Source: Rhizophagus irregularis
Taxonomy: Eukaryota > Glomeromycota > Glomeromycetes > Glomerales > Glomeraceae
Direction of reading: 5' to 3'
Length of the DNA stretch: 64,000 nt
NCBI RefSeq assembly: GCF_026210795.1
Contig: NC_089440.1
Coordinates: forward strand, 868,001 to 932,000
Shown here: one piece after another, positions 37,783 to 48,349 of the stretch
Layout: each line of letters begins with the position of its first letter
Position numbering within the stretch: the first letter of the stretch is position 1
Position numbers and translations under genes: made by a program
Notes under the pieces: generated by a model
The model's input: only the letters and a program-made list of their open reading frames with translations
Told to the model about the DNA's origin: nothing
Databases searched by the model: none

Positions 37783-38699
37783 TCAAGTGATGTATTGTGC
37801 TGAAACTTTTCCACCAACTAATGTTTTTGATAACCTAGATTTCGCTTCAAAATCTGCTTCCCATCAATCAGATGATAAATGTAAAATCGATCTGTCTCCA
37901 CAAAAGTCTTTCATTTTTGCTTTTTTTTCAACAAGTAAACCTTCCCAATCTTTCAAATTTTCTGCCTCCAGATGTAAACTCCCATAATCATAGAAAAACT
38001 GTATATATCGCTAGATGGAGTGTAAGGTTTACCTCTTAAAACTTCAGGTGCCATAAATGGTTTAACACCATAAATATCATCTTTTCTAAAAGATTTTACA
38101 GGGTGACATAATCCTAAATCACTAATATAAACACAATCTACTTTATCCGTTTCACGATTGTTCTTATTTAAAATATTGCCATCATGAAAATCACGATGAA
38201 CAATATTTTGTTCATGCATTTCAATAAGTCCACGAATAATATTATTCAACATGCACAATTTATGTTTCCAATTATATTTAATTACTTTCGACAAATTTCC
38301 TCCCAAATTGCCTTTGTTTGCATAATCCATTACTGCCATATATTGCAAAGTATTTGAATTCTTTGTGAATCCATACAATGTTATATACAACTTTAAACTT
38401 ATATGACATCCCACTATATATATAAAATTCAATATTAGTTTAAATAAATTATTGAAATTAAAAAAAATAAATAATGTATTATCATACTTCATTTATAAAT
38501 TCATCTAAATTTTCATTCAAATTATTAACACATTTAAGATCCTTCCCATATAGCTTTATGTATAGACAGTATAGTACCAAATCCTCCTTTATCAATATAT
38601 TCAACATTTTTAAATTCATTATAAGAAATCCAGTTTAATTTATTTTCAAAAATAAGTTTATCCAAATTTGCATTTCCACTGCTTTCAAAACAATAACTT
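37783..38699 (-). pseudogene. Protein kinase (TKL-like) pseudogene, rearranged C-lobe
   Basis: Minus strand from 38699: ANLDKLIFENKLNWISYNEF, glycine loop DKGGFGTI, a shift at GS, then DLKCVNNLNENLDEFINEV. A GT-AG intron follows (about 38495-38420), then VMDYANKGNL, catalytic HRDFHDGNIL, SDLGLC, MAPEVLRGKPYTPSSDIYSF. After SMIM a +1 shift gives WEFTSGGRKF, where paralogues have the PPF/RPxI C-lobe. Here that part is missing and a tail-like segment follows (DFEAKSRLSKTLVGG) with stops, ending near 37783. The N-terminal Cys-rich part is absent. Probably inactive through a deletion plus frameshifts. Confidence 0.75.
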
Positions 38700-39169
38700 A
38701 AACAATTAATGAAAAAATCATATTAAAATTTAAGGGTAGAGTATTTCCCCCTAAGTGATCGCCTTGGTGCAATATGAACTTTCGGTTAAAAAGCCACGGT
38801 TTTGAACTTTATCTTTTGACTTAAAATATACTCCTTATTTAAAATTTTTGGTTTGTAACTTTTGTATGAAGTTTTAAAACTTTCGCAAATGTCTATTTTT
38901 TTCTGGCGAATGTGGAATAAATAATATTATTGGTTTCCATTTTATTGGTTTAGTTTTGAGTCAACAATAGCCATAGTAAGTTTATTTTTAGAAATATATC
39001 CATTATGTAAATATACACTATTTTTTTTTATTTTCGTCGCGGTCGCGCTGGTTTATTTTAATGTTACACAATGACTGATTTTATATACCGGTAAATTATT
39101 TAACCGGTTGTTTATCTGGCACATGACAGTGAACATTTTCTACCCTCAAATTAAAGTAAAATATTATTA
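38700..39169. other. Intergenic stretch
   Basis: No gene seen. TTTTAATGTTACACAATG at about 39057-39074 resembles the motif at 12993 and 37240. Confidence 0.35.
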
Positions 39170-39905
39170 ATACTTACTCTAAAATTTAAATAAATATGTA
39201 ATTGTATAAATATATATAATAACTTGGCTAAAAGTTTTAATTATATAGCTTAGTAGATCGTAAATGATCAGCTGATACGCCGATCAATCCGATCATGTTC
39301 CAAATTTTACAATTCCAATTAAAAAAAAATATCAAATAATTTTTAAATAAAGAAATTAGTTAGTTTAAATTATGTGTAAATATTATATAAATAATTTATA
39401 ACTTAGCTTACAAGAAATAAATTACCAAATTTTAAATAAAGAATTGTGTAAATATTATTTAAATATGCAATAGAATTAAATGAATGACTTACAAAACTAT
39501 ATTGTAAAATTATTAATTTAAATTATATAAAATATAAAAATATAAATATTATATAACTTACACCCTGTAGTATTATTTATTAATTATTAATTAATTAGAC
39601 ATAAATATATGTCACTTACAATCTAACCATTTAAATAAAGAATATAAATTAATTTAATTTGAATTATATGTAAACATTAAATACTAAGTACAATTAAATA
39701 CTGTAGCTTACCTTCTATAATGGAATTAGTTATAAATAGTTATTTAAACAAAGAATTAGTTATTTGACATTATATAAATATAGTAAAAAATAAATAACTT
39801 ACTAACTGTAGTTATTATTAATCATTAAATGAATTATTTTAGTTATAAAGAAGTAATTCCATTTTTATTCAAATTATAAGATAAAATATTGGCTTACGAG
39901 CTAAA
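39170..39905 (-). repeat. Array of intron-like units around 3-nt candidate micro-exons
   Basis: On the minus strand five places show an acceptor (TAG or CAG), exactly three bases, then a consensus donor GTAAGY: CTC (39900-39898), TTA (39805-39803), AAG (39714-39712), ATT (39622-39620) and GGT (39564-39562). Another has four bases (TTTT, 39496-39493). Degenerate sites occur near 39400, 39233 and 39175. Intervening segments of 55-92 bases share A+T-rich wording such as AAATTAATTTATATTCTTTA and are of intron size. The array lies just downstream of the 3' end of the MGHC gene on the same strand. Whether the units are spliced is unknown. Confidence 0.55.
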
Positions 39906-40097
39906 TTATTTAAAATAATTTTGTACAACAGACAAAAATATAATTAGTTTAAATTATATGTGAATATCACATGAAGTATAGTAATTTTTAAATTATTTAT
40001 GAATAATTTTCTAAATAATTAAAAAAGAAGTTTAATATATTCCAAATTGTTTAGTGTATTATATTTACCTTTAGATTCCTTTGTACTACTTCCTAGA

Positions 40098-40390
40098 TTC
40101 CTCAACGCTACTTTTTTCAGAATTTCTCAACGCTACTTCTCTCAGATTCCTCAACGCTACTTTTTTCAGACTCCTCAACGCTACTTCTCTCAGACTCCTC
40201 AACGCTACTTCTCTCAGACTCCTCAACGCTACTTCTCTCAGACTCCTCAACGCTACTTCTTTCAGATTCCTCAACGCTACTTCTTTCAGACTCCTCAACG
40301 CTACTTCTTTCAGATTTCTCAACGCTACTTCCTTCAGATTCCTCAATTCTACTTCTCAGTGCTACTTTCTTCTGATTCCTCATTGCTACT
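40098..40390. repeat. 24-base tandem repeats
   Basis: The unit CTCAACGCTACTT plus an 11-base variable part (CTCTCAGACTC or TTTCAGATTC) is repeated about ten times with substitutions and small indels at both edges. Because 24 is divisible by three, all frames stay open for long stretches on both strands. Only the minus-strand SSVEESER frame joins flanking exons with splice sites. Confidence 0.9.
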
Positions 40391-40680
40391 TTCTTCGGAA
40401 CCTTCGGTTCAGATTTTTTAATATTACTGGAAACTAGTTTTGTTATATTGCAAATTTGTTTCAATTATATTTATTTATTTACAATTAATTTTTTTTTAAT
40501 AAATAAAATTTAATATTTCAACTTGTTTAGCTAGCGTATTATATTTACCTTTAGGTTTCTTGTCGCTACACGAACCTAGTTTTATTATATTGCAAGTTTG
40601 TTTTAAAAATTTTGAATAATTCTAATTTATATTATATATTTATGCCATATGCTTTTACCTTTACTAGTACAATGACCCAT
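40117..40680 (-). CDS. MGHC-start Ser/Glu-rich repeat protein
   Basis: Exon 1 (40680-40659) has 22 coding bases: MGHCTSK plus one base. Exon 2 (40575-40549) is 27 bases. Exon 3 starts at 40433 and reads to TGA at 40117. Joined, the start is MGHCTSKGSCSDKKPK, about 121 residues in all. Gly2 and Cys4 fit an N-myristoylation/palmitoylation signal, so membrane anchoring is inferred. The body holds basic KK-rich residues, then about eight copies of an acidic SSVEESER octad from 24-base repeats. Introns 1 and 2 end alike (CAATATAAYAAAACTAG), and exons 2 and 3 both end AAAG/GTAAATATAATAC, so the exon-intron units arose by duplication. Exon 3 could also splice at 40069. No known family is recognised. 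Confidence 0.55.
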
Positions 40681-40751
40681 TGCTAATATAATTATATCAA
40701 AATTCTCCCTAAAAAAAAATAGTGTAAATATCTTTTTTTTTCTTTATCAAA

Positions 40752-40768
40752 CCGCCTTTATTTATGCA
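40752..40768 (-). promoter_or_regulatory. TATA-like element of the MGHC gene
   Basis: The minus strand reads GCATAAATAAAGGCGG 72-88 bases upstream of the start codon, a plausible TATA variant. Confidence 0.3.
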
Positions 40769-41332
40769 AATGCAGATTTCAGATGCCGTGTTATGTTGAT
40801 CACAACATGACACGTCCGGAGGCTCATTGTAGTACAGCAAAGAATCAAACTTTAATGTATATTAATATAAAATCTTTTTTTTATCAAGTTCATCTTAAAA
40901 ATGATCGGCAAAAAACGATATTTTTATACACTGTAACGCTCAAGCCCGTGTTAATCCACGTTGTCACCTTGGACTTGACAAAAATGATCCTTTATTCAAT
41001 AATAAAATATCTGTACCATTTAAAATAACAATGCTTGGTTTTCTAAACTAAGTTTTCTATATTAAATTATTTAAAATCAAACTGCGATAGTTTCCCCTTA
41101 TGAGTAAGTTCTATCAACCATTAAATTAATTAATGTGGCACTTTTTCATCATAAGAAAAAGGCAAAAAGAGTCGAAAACTAATCTAATGGTAAAAGGGAA
41201 AATAAAATTATTCTGGAGATGGTCGAATAGGCTTTCTTTTTATCATCATTGTTTATTTCGCTTTCCTTATTTGAATATCTGGTTATAATTACTTGTCGAT
41301 CAAATAATATAAATTAAAATACAACGAACTAT
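40769..41332. other. Intergenic stretch before the solo LTR
   Basis: An 81-codon plus-strand frame at 40783-41028 has no recognisable domain and no splice support. Nothing else is seen. Confidence 0.35.
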
Positions 41333-41948
41333 TGTTACGATAAAAAACGATGTGACGAAATCACGTGATATAACCGTTGATCATTTATCGGGACGATTAA
41401 TATTATTGGATGATCAACGTCATATAACGGGAGGATCAATGTTCGAAATGTTTGATATATCAAATATATCAAATATATGAGATATATTGCACATATTAAA
41501 TATATCACACATATTAAACATATCAAACATTTTAAACATTTTTAGCTTAGTGTTTTTACATATAAATAGACGCGTTAATTTTCGATGTATAAAAGATAGG
41601 TATCCAAGTCACTAAGATATTTACTGATATTAAATAAAAACACTTTTTATTATTATTTATATCTTTGGTTATCTCATTGTCATTTGTTGTCATATACACC
41701 TAACCTATTGTTATTTATTGTCTAAATCCTTTATTTGTGTCTGATCGTATTTGCCATTGGGAGTGCAATACTTTATTCACATCTGATCGGATTTGAAGTA
41801 AAATTGATTAATTATAATTTAGAGATATAAATTTTGTTTATTAATCTTGCATTAACTATCGTTATTTTACATATACACATATACCTTCTGCTTACCCTAA
41901 ATAATCTTTTGTTTATATTAATAAACGATAAAAGAACTGATTCTAACA
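41333..41948. mobile_element. Solo LTR of an LTR retrotransposon
   Basis: It begins TGTTACGA and ends TTCTAACA (TGTTA...TAACA inverted ends) and is flanked by the 4-bp direct repeat CTAT on each side. Inside, in LTR order, are TATAAATAGA (41561-41570), then AATAAA (about 41633) followed by T-rich sequence, fitting U3, R and U5 in plus orientation. A degenerate ATATCAAAT tandem repeat lies in the U3 part (41450-41530). No gag-pol flanks it. Confidence 0.65.
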
Positions 41949-42039
41949 CTATGTAATACTAAACATTACATATGAATCAGATGACCTGAAGTTTTAACAA
42001 TAAGAATATAAAATTTATACAATATAGACTTCCCTAGCG

Positions 42040-42255
42040 TAACCTGAAAAAAATGTCACGAAATGGCCGGCATTACGCAACTTGACTGAAATTAAGTGTG
42101 GCGCACTTGTGACGAATAATGTGTGACGAATAAGTTTTTACCTACTCGAAAAAAACTAAGTCCCTCAGATACTTATAGAAAATGGAAACGCAGTGGGGTG
42201 TGACGGTTGTGACAAAAAAACTCACGTGATTTTTCGTGACATTTTTTTCAGGGTA
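42040..42255. mobile_element. MITE flanked by TA
   Basis: Left ACCTGAAAAAAATGTCACG and right CGTGACATTTTTTTCAGGG are near-perfect inverted repeats of over 20 bp, each bordered by TA. Core CACTTGTGACGAATAAT-type direct repeats lie at 42105-42135. It is a Tc1/mariner-style non-autonomous element. Confidence 0.7.
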
Positions 42256-43695
42256 CGAAAGTCATACAATATACTACTGCGCCTTACAATTATTAAATTC
42301 ACTTGGTAATTCTGGCATTAAAATTCTACTAGAGCTATAAATAGATTAGTGGCGCAGTTTAATATTTATTTGGTATATTGTTTATTTTCAGTGATAGTAT
42401 ATTTGGTTTGGCGGTCCGCAATGACCTTATATTATGGTAGTTGGGGTCCGAGATGACCTTAAATTTAAGAGTAAGTCCAATGGTAATTGATAGTTAAATA
42501 GGATCATTTTTATTTATAAATAGGCTGAACTAGTATTTTTACGCACATTTATTATTAATAAGTTTATTATTTTACCCAAGAAACAATTCATTGTGTAGGT
42601 CAGCTAGTTGGCAAAGGATATAATCCTTGCAGGTAATGCTGCGGTGGTCATACAACACTAAATTCAAAGACCTGTATTAAAATTTCCTTCCAAACTCTAG
42701 GCAATCTTTCAGAACAATTAAGATACTTCTATCGTAGAACTTTGAAGTTTTATTTTAAAGGAAAAGATATTAATTTATTAATTTATTTATCTATTTTTTT
42801 AAAAAAGTTTGGAGGCTTACACATTCAAGATGTATCCATACTTTTTAATATCTCTAAAATATAGACAACGCCAAAAAATAAATTGTTAACATAAGAATTT
42901 AACAAAACAAGTATTTGGAATTTTTAAAATGGTTATGATACGATTTACAGACAGCCATTTCACCGACATGAAATTAAACGACACACCATTTACTATAGCT
43001 AATTTCCATTTTACCACCATGAACATTTCGCTGCGCCTCGCTCTTAATTTTTAAATTATTATAAGTAAAATTTTGCTGCTTTTAAAAAATTATAGGCTCA
43101 TTATTTTTTTTTTAGAATTTTATTTTTTTTACATAATTAATGTATTTATATTTTGTATTTATCGTTTTACTTTATAAACACTAAAAAATGAAAGGGGTTT
43201 TCATCGAATATTGAAGTAATAATTATTTGGAAATAATAAAATATCGGATATTGATTACTGAATAATTCAATTTTGTAATTGCAATTTGAAAGGCAAAATA
43301 ACATGATCGATACTATGTTGCAAAATGCTATCGGCAAAATGATGATTCATTGATGTTGGTGAAATGACAAGTCAAAAAGTGAAGTCAGTAAATTTTATGT
43401 CGGTAAAATAGGTGTTGGTAAATATTCTTTGACGTAAACTGATTATACAGCAAAAAAAAAAAACTTCCTGGTTATGAACTGCATACCTTATAGTTTATTA
43501 TACTTTTATTATTTTTTTTTTTTTGATAAGATCAAAATCAAATGATTGAAATAAACTGAGTTTGATGCTTATCTTATACAATATTTGGTATTACTATAGT
43601 AAATAGTTTCATTTGGATTAGTAATACTAAATAATAATAATTAATCATTTTTATAAAAATTTACTCACAATGCCACAGCAATTTAAATAGTTCAG
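42256..43695. other. Intergenic region with a degenerate TTTCACCGA-repeat element
   Basis: 42950-43440 carries scattered CATTTCACCGACATG, TTTCGCTGCG, GTGAAATGACAAG and TCGGTAAAATAGG variants around an A+T core, a likely relative of the element at 29635-29995. 42300-42660 contains a possible decayed LTR (TATAAATAGG near 42515), not provable. No gene. Confidence 0.4.
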
Positions 43696-43703
43696 TATAA
43701 AAG
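43696..43703 (+). promoter_or_regulatory. TATA box of retropepsin-like gene 1
   Basis: TATAAAAG starts 43 bases upstream of the start codon. The same box at the same spacing, within a conserved stretch of about 130 bases, precedes gene 3 (55229). Confidence 0.6.
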
Positions 43704-43738
43704 ACCTCATAATTGATTAAAATTACTATTTAGCAAAA

Positions 43739-44423
43739 ATGAGGTTATTATCCTTAGTTAAAGCATATAAAGTACCGTACTATAATCATGTTAAAGCATA
43801 TAATGTACCATGTTATAATTACAAAAAACCAGCAATAGTTGGCATTAAAACTTGTGAGTTTATAATATATATATTTATTTATTTTCTTCTTTTCTTTAAC
43901 TGATTTTATTTTGTAACTTTAATTCTTAGTTTGCACTCTAAATTTTTATAAAAAATCTGATGTCTTTGCACCAATAATGCCTGATGATTCAGATGTTAAA
44001 TCAAAAGATTTGTATGAAAAAGTTTCAGAAATTCTTAATGTTAAATACCTCTCAGATACTACACAAGAATTAGATGAAGTCAACGGAATTTTATATGGAT
44101 ATTCTAACCGATTTTTTGGAGTAATGACGATGAATATAAATGATAAAATTAAAAATTTAATTTTTCTTATTGATACTGGTTCTCCAAAGACTTACATCAC
44201 TAAGGAAGTGTTAGATTCATGTTTGCCAAATATTACTAATACATATAATCCTTTTTCTGTGATATTAAATAAAAGACATATAGCAGTAAATGTATCTCCT
44301 GTTGGTTCTACTTTTAGTGATTTGAATATATTAGGAACAGATTATATGAGTGTATATAGAGCTAAGTTGGATGCAGATTTTAAGCAAAAAAATTTTAGTA
44401 TTAAATTTAAGTCTAGTTATTGA
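43739..44423 (+). CDS. Retropepsin-like single-domain aspartic protease 1
   Basis: Exons 43739-43853 and 43930-44423, GT-AG intron 76 bases, 202 residues. The N-terminus (MRLLSLVKAYKVPYYNH...) is basic, hydroxylated and free of acidic residues for about 45 residues, which suggests a mitochondrial presequence. The core has FFGVMTMNIND, then FLIDTGSPKTYI with catalytic Asp at about 120, and later SDLNILGTDYM, the hydrophobic-hydrophobic-Gly element of a retropepsin fold. Only one DTG is present, so a dimer would be needed for activity. There is no reverse transcriptase or integrase nearby, so it reads as a host gene. Exon 1 holds an in-frame 33-base tandem duplication (VKAYxVPxYNx twice) relative to gene 3. 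The substrate is unknown. Confidence 0.75.
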
Positions 44424-45503
44424 AACAAAATCAAATCACAGTATATTTGAATAATAGTGTAATTATTTTTTCAACAAATATCTAATAAATGGTCATACAA
44501 GTTATATATGAATTATAGTATTTGTTTAATTCAAATGTGTGGTTATTATTGGCATTTTGCATATGAAATATTTACCAGTAAAGTAATCCTACACGTTCTT
44601 TGAAAAAAAGTATAAACTTTTTATTTATTATATTAATGTAAAAAATCCATTAATTACAAATTTTTGTTATTAAAATTCTCTCATGTGTATGTACATCATT
44701 TATTTTCAGTTTTCTATTTGATTATACAAAGAGAAATTACAAGTAGACTGCCTGAATCTAGTTTGAAACCTACATTTTAAAGATTTTTATATATTGATCA
44801 ATACTAACTTAACTAAATATCAATTGATTATTAATCTATTCTCAAAATATATTATACTGTATTGAACTGATTAATATATACTTATAAAATTCTTTAAGCT
44901 TCATAATGACTATTAAGAAACACAATTTTTAAATACTCTCATATTAAAATTTTCACTTTATTGATAATGTATTTTATGAAAAAAGGGGGTAAATGTTAAT
45001 TTAATTAGCATTATACAGAACATAGCCAAATTATCAAAAATACGAGAGTAACATAATAATTAATATTAGTTTTATTTTTTGGATTTCTATCTTCACAAAA
45101 ACTAAGTTCCACTAGTTTAAATTTCATTCAGCATTGCAAAATTTGGCTTGTACTAATGACAATTTTTTAATTTTTCTTATTTAAGTAGTAACTGCAATAA
45201 TATATTAATTTACATTAGAAATAAAGGATATACAAAGTGCTATCTATTGAACAACTAAATGTCATATTGTGTCATATCTGCACAGATTGAATCAGACAAA
45301 ATAAAGTTAGGCTTTGAATTGAATTAATCAAGTCACGTCAAATTTGAATATTAATCAATCAAATCTGAACAAATTTAATTAATAATTAGTCATTTTATAA
45401 ATTTACTTATAAGAATTTTTTTTTTAAATATTTATTCTTATACATCTTGAAAACTAATATACAATCAAAAATTTAAATAATTAGAAGCTTTATCAGAAAA
45501 AAA
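44424..45503. other. Spacer between retropepsin-like genes 1 and 2
   Basis: A+T-rich. No gene, element or clear promoter box is seen. Confidence 0.4.
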
Positions 45504-46338
45504 ATGAGATTATTGTCTTCACTAACATCATTTGAAGTGCCATATTATTATCACAAAGGAATTGCTTTCAAAACTGGTATATAATATTATTTTTACTTGA
45601 TTTAATTAAGCATATTTCCCTCATTTTTTTATTTGAATGAATTTTCTAAATATAGTTTTTCCCCAGAATTATAATAATAAAAAATTGTTTGCCTTACCAT
45701 ACCATTTTCTTCCAACTGTAAAGACCTGTAAGTTATTATATAATTCATTTATTATTGGAATATATTTATTTTACAATTTTGCAGACTGAAATAAAACTCT
45801 TATTATTTTTATTTTTCAAGTTTACACTAGAAACAGTCATGATGATGTGATGGTTATTGATGTACATGATGCCATCAAATCAGAAGATTTGCACAAAAAA
45901 GTATCAGAAAAACTTCATGTCAAATACCTTTCAAACTCTGCACAAGAATTGGATGAAGTTAAAGGAAATTTTATTGGTGATAATACGAGACCTTTTGGTG
46001 TAATGACAATGAAAATAAACGGACAGGTTAAAAATATACATTTCCTTATAGCTACAGGATCTCCAAAGACTTATATTTGTAGAGAAGTATTAGATTCATT
46101 CAAATTGACTATTCCTAATTCAAATGAAACTTTCACAACAAGACTAAATAAAAGACAAATATTGGCAAATGTAACACCTGGTGGTTTTTACTTTAGTGAT
46201 CTAAATATTCTTGGAACAGATTACTTGTGTCAATATAAAGCTCAGCTATTCAAAGATTTTGAACAAGGACATTTTGCTATAAAATTTGATAATTATTATT
46301 CTGGAATCAATACAACTCAAGATAATTGTACTAAATAA
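45504..46338 (+). CDS. Retropepsin-like protein 2, catalytic Asp replaced
   Basis: Three exons: 45504-45576, 45656-45727 and 45821-46338, all GT-AG, 220 residues. N-terminus MRLLSSLTSFEVPYYYHKG is again free of acidic residues. Exon 2 adds 24 residues not found in genes 1 and 3. The core matches gene 1: AQELDEVKGN, FGVMTMKING, then FLIATGSPKTYI, where GCT (Ala, about 126) stands in place of the catalytic Asp codon GAT. The SDLNILGTDYL element is intact. The frame is open throughout, so it is probably a maintained pseudoenzyme or a recent inactivation. Same strand as gene 1, 1.1 kb downstream. Confidence 0.72.
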
Positions 46339-47637
46339 ATTTTTAATAAAAGATTTACCTTTTTCCAATTTTTCAAATAATAAAAGATTTAATTGTACAA
46401 ATGGATTTATTTTCCTATTATTAAATGAGAATATATAAAAAGATATAGCTTAAATATAAGTAAAAAAGTTTTTATAGACTAAAACTCAATATACTATAAA
46501 TAAATAACATAAAGTAATAAAATAGTTTTATTAAATCTTTAAAAGTCTTATACAATTACTCATCCATTGGATATTTTTTAAAAGGTAAAAGAAGATTCAT
46601 TTGAAATAAAATTTATTAAGAAAAAAAATTAAAAGTTTGCTTGGCCTTATTAACATAAACTATTAAACTTATGCTTGAATAACCAGGTCCTTTTTGTTGG
46701 ACCAAAAAAAGGGCAACTTAGTTTGATTTTTGAAATATCATGAATTTTTTATAAATTAAGACTTTATTATTTTGGCTCAGCAATTATTTTGAATGTAAAT
46801 GTACAGCATATATAAATCAAATAATAATAACATTTCCAGAATCACAAAATTTCTTTTCTTTAGAAAAAGTTCATAACAAATTGATTTAAAAATTCTCTCT
46901 TATTGAGATTAAATGGTGGTATTAAAGTTGACCTGAATAGAATGAATTGTTAAGTGCAAAATATATATAATGGAAAATCAAAACTTTTTATATAGAAACA
47001 ATAAATTCAAAATCTAGCCTTAAGAATTCTGAAATTATTGACGATTAATTGTGTTATATGTATTTGTTCTTTTATGAGATAGAGATATGATATCAGTGAT
47101 TGTTATTGAATTAACAATTAAACATTTTAGTAGTGAATTTACCATTTGTGATGAAAAAGTAGGAAAATATATGAAGTATAATTATTCAGATTTGGAGGAT
47201 GAATTCAACAAGAGGGTAATACAACTAGTGATAAGGAGAATGGCCCTTTACCATAGTGACTATACAAAATTTTTCAGAAAAATGATCACATATTTGTGTT
47301 GGGATTTTGTCGGAATCTTTTTAAATAGGGACACTCAACTAAAGTAACTATATAGATAATTAAGAGGTGAATATAAAGAGTTTACTGTAATACTCAAAAA
47401 TTTTGTCAAAATAAAACCTGATTGTTGAAATTAGTCTGAATTTGGTTAATTATATTGATGCATCAAATTAATATAAACAATACTATTATTCACACTTATA
47501 CATGCTGACTTTTAGGATACCAATCAAATTGGTTTTAAAAGATTTTTAATTTACAAGATATCTTTATTTATAATTGCTGTCTATTTTGATTAATCAACTG
47601 ATCAATTAACTCCTTTATTCTCTAATTAAAATTGCAC
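46339..47637. other. Intergenic region left of the 6.4-kb element
   Basis: Mostly featureless. A plus-strand frame at 47087-47347 ends inside a MITE remnant (TTTTTCAGAAAAATGATCAC, 47262-47335) shared with the element at 56281-56391. Its first 50 codons (KYMKYNYSDLEDEFNKRVI) are not recognised. Confidence 0.4.
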
Positions 47638-47643
47638 TTAATC

Positions 47644-48349
47644 TACGGTGTACCGTTTGGATGAAAAGTGCCAAAATTTCGAAAAATTGATTTTTCGAAT
47701 TTTTGAATTTTAAAATCTCCTTATAAGGAGATTCTCCTTATAAGGAAAATCTCCTTTTATGGCAATGTAACGTTACACAAATGTCCAAATAAGGAAGTTT
47801 GTATTACCAAATTTCCTTTTTTGGACGTTTTGTGTAACGTAGATCTATCCTATAAAAGGAAAATTTCCTTATAAGGCGATTTTAAAGTTCAAAATTTCGA
47901 AATTTCGAAATTTCAAAAAAAAATTACCATAAAAGGAAATTTTTTTTAAGATTTTTGAAATTTTGAAATTTCGAAATTTTGAATTTGAAAATCGCCTTTT
48001 AAGGAAATTTTCCTTTTATGTAAGGGATCTACGTCGCACAATATTTAATTTATAGTGCCAGCCAGAATTATAATCTCCTTATACAGAAATTTTGTTTAAA
48101 AATATTTTTTTAACAAATCTGGTGGCTAAACTATTTACCCGAATTCCGAAATCATGTGTTAATATTTATTTTTACCAAAAATTGGAGTAATCCTGGCCGG
48201 ATTTAAGAAAAATATTAATGTAACGTTACACAAATTTCCAAAAAAGGAAATTTTGCTTCTCGCAAAAAATTGGAAATTTGGTTTCACAAATACTCCAAAA
48301 AAGGAAATTTACATGGCGATCACTTAATTCCGGCCAGCATTATAAATTT
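47644..48349 (+). repeat. Left long terminal inverted repeat
   Basis: Contains inner hairpins (CTCCTTATAAGGAG and TAACGTTA) and many TTTCCTTTTTTGG / AAGGAAATTT words. The inner end reads TTAATTCCGGCCAGCATTAT. It matches the reverse complement of 53286-54061. Confidence 0.85.

Noticed and set aside
40047-40437. Two plus-strand frames (RYFSQTPQ and LLNATSLR repeats) and a minus frame (LREVALRS) over the 24-base repeats
   Set aside because: All frames stay open because the unit is a multiple of three. Only the minus SSVEESER frame connects to exons with splice sites and a start.
42300-42660. Second possible LTR with TATAAATAGG
   Set aside because: No matching inverted ends or target duplication could be found.
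47087-47347. 86-codon plus-strand frame
   Set aside because: Its last third is a MITE remnant and the first part has no recognisable domain.
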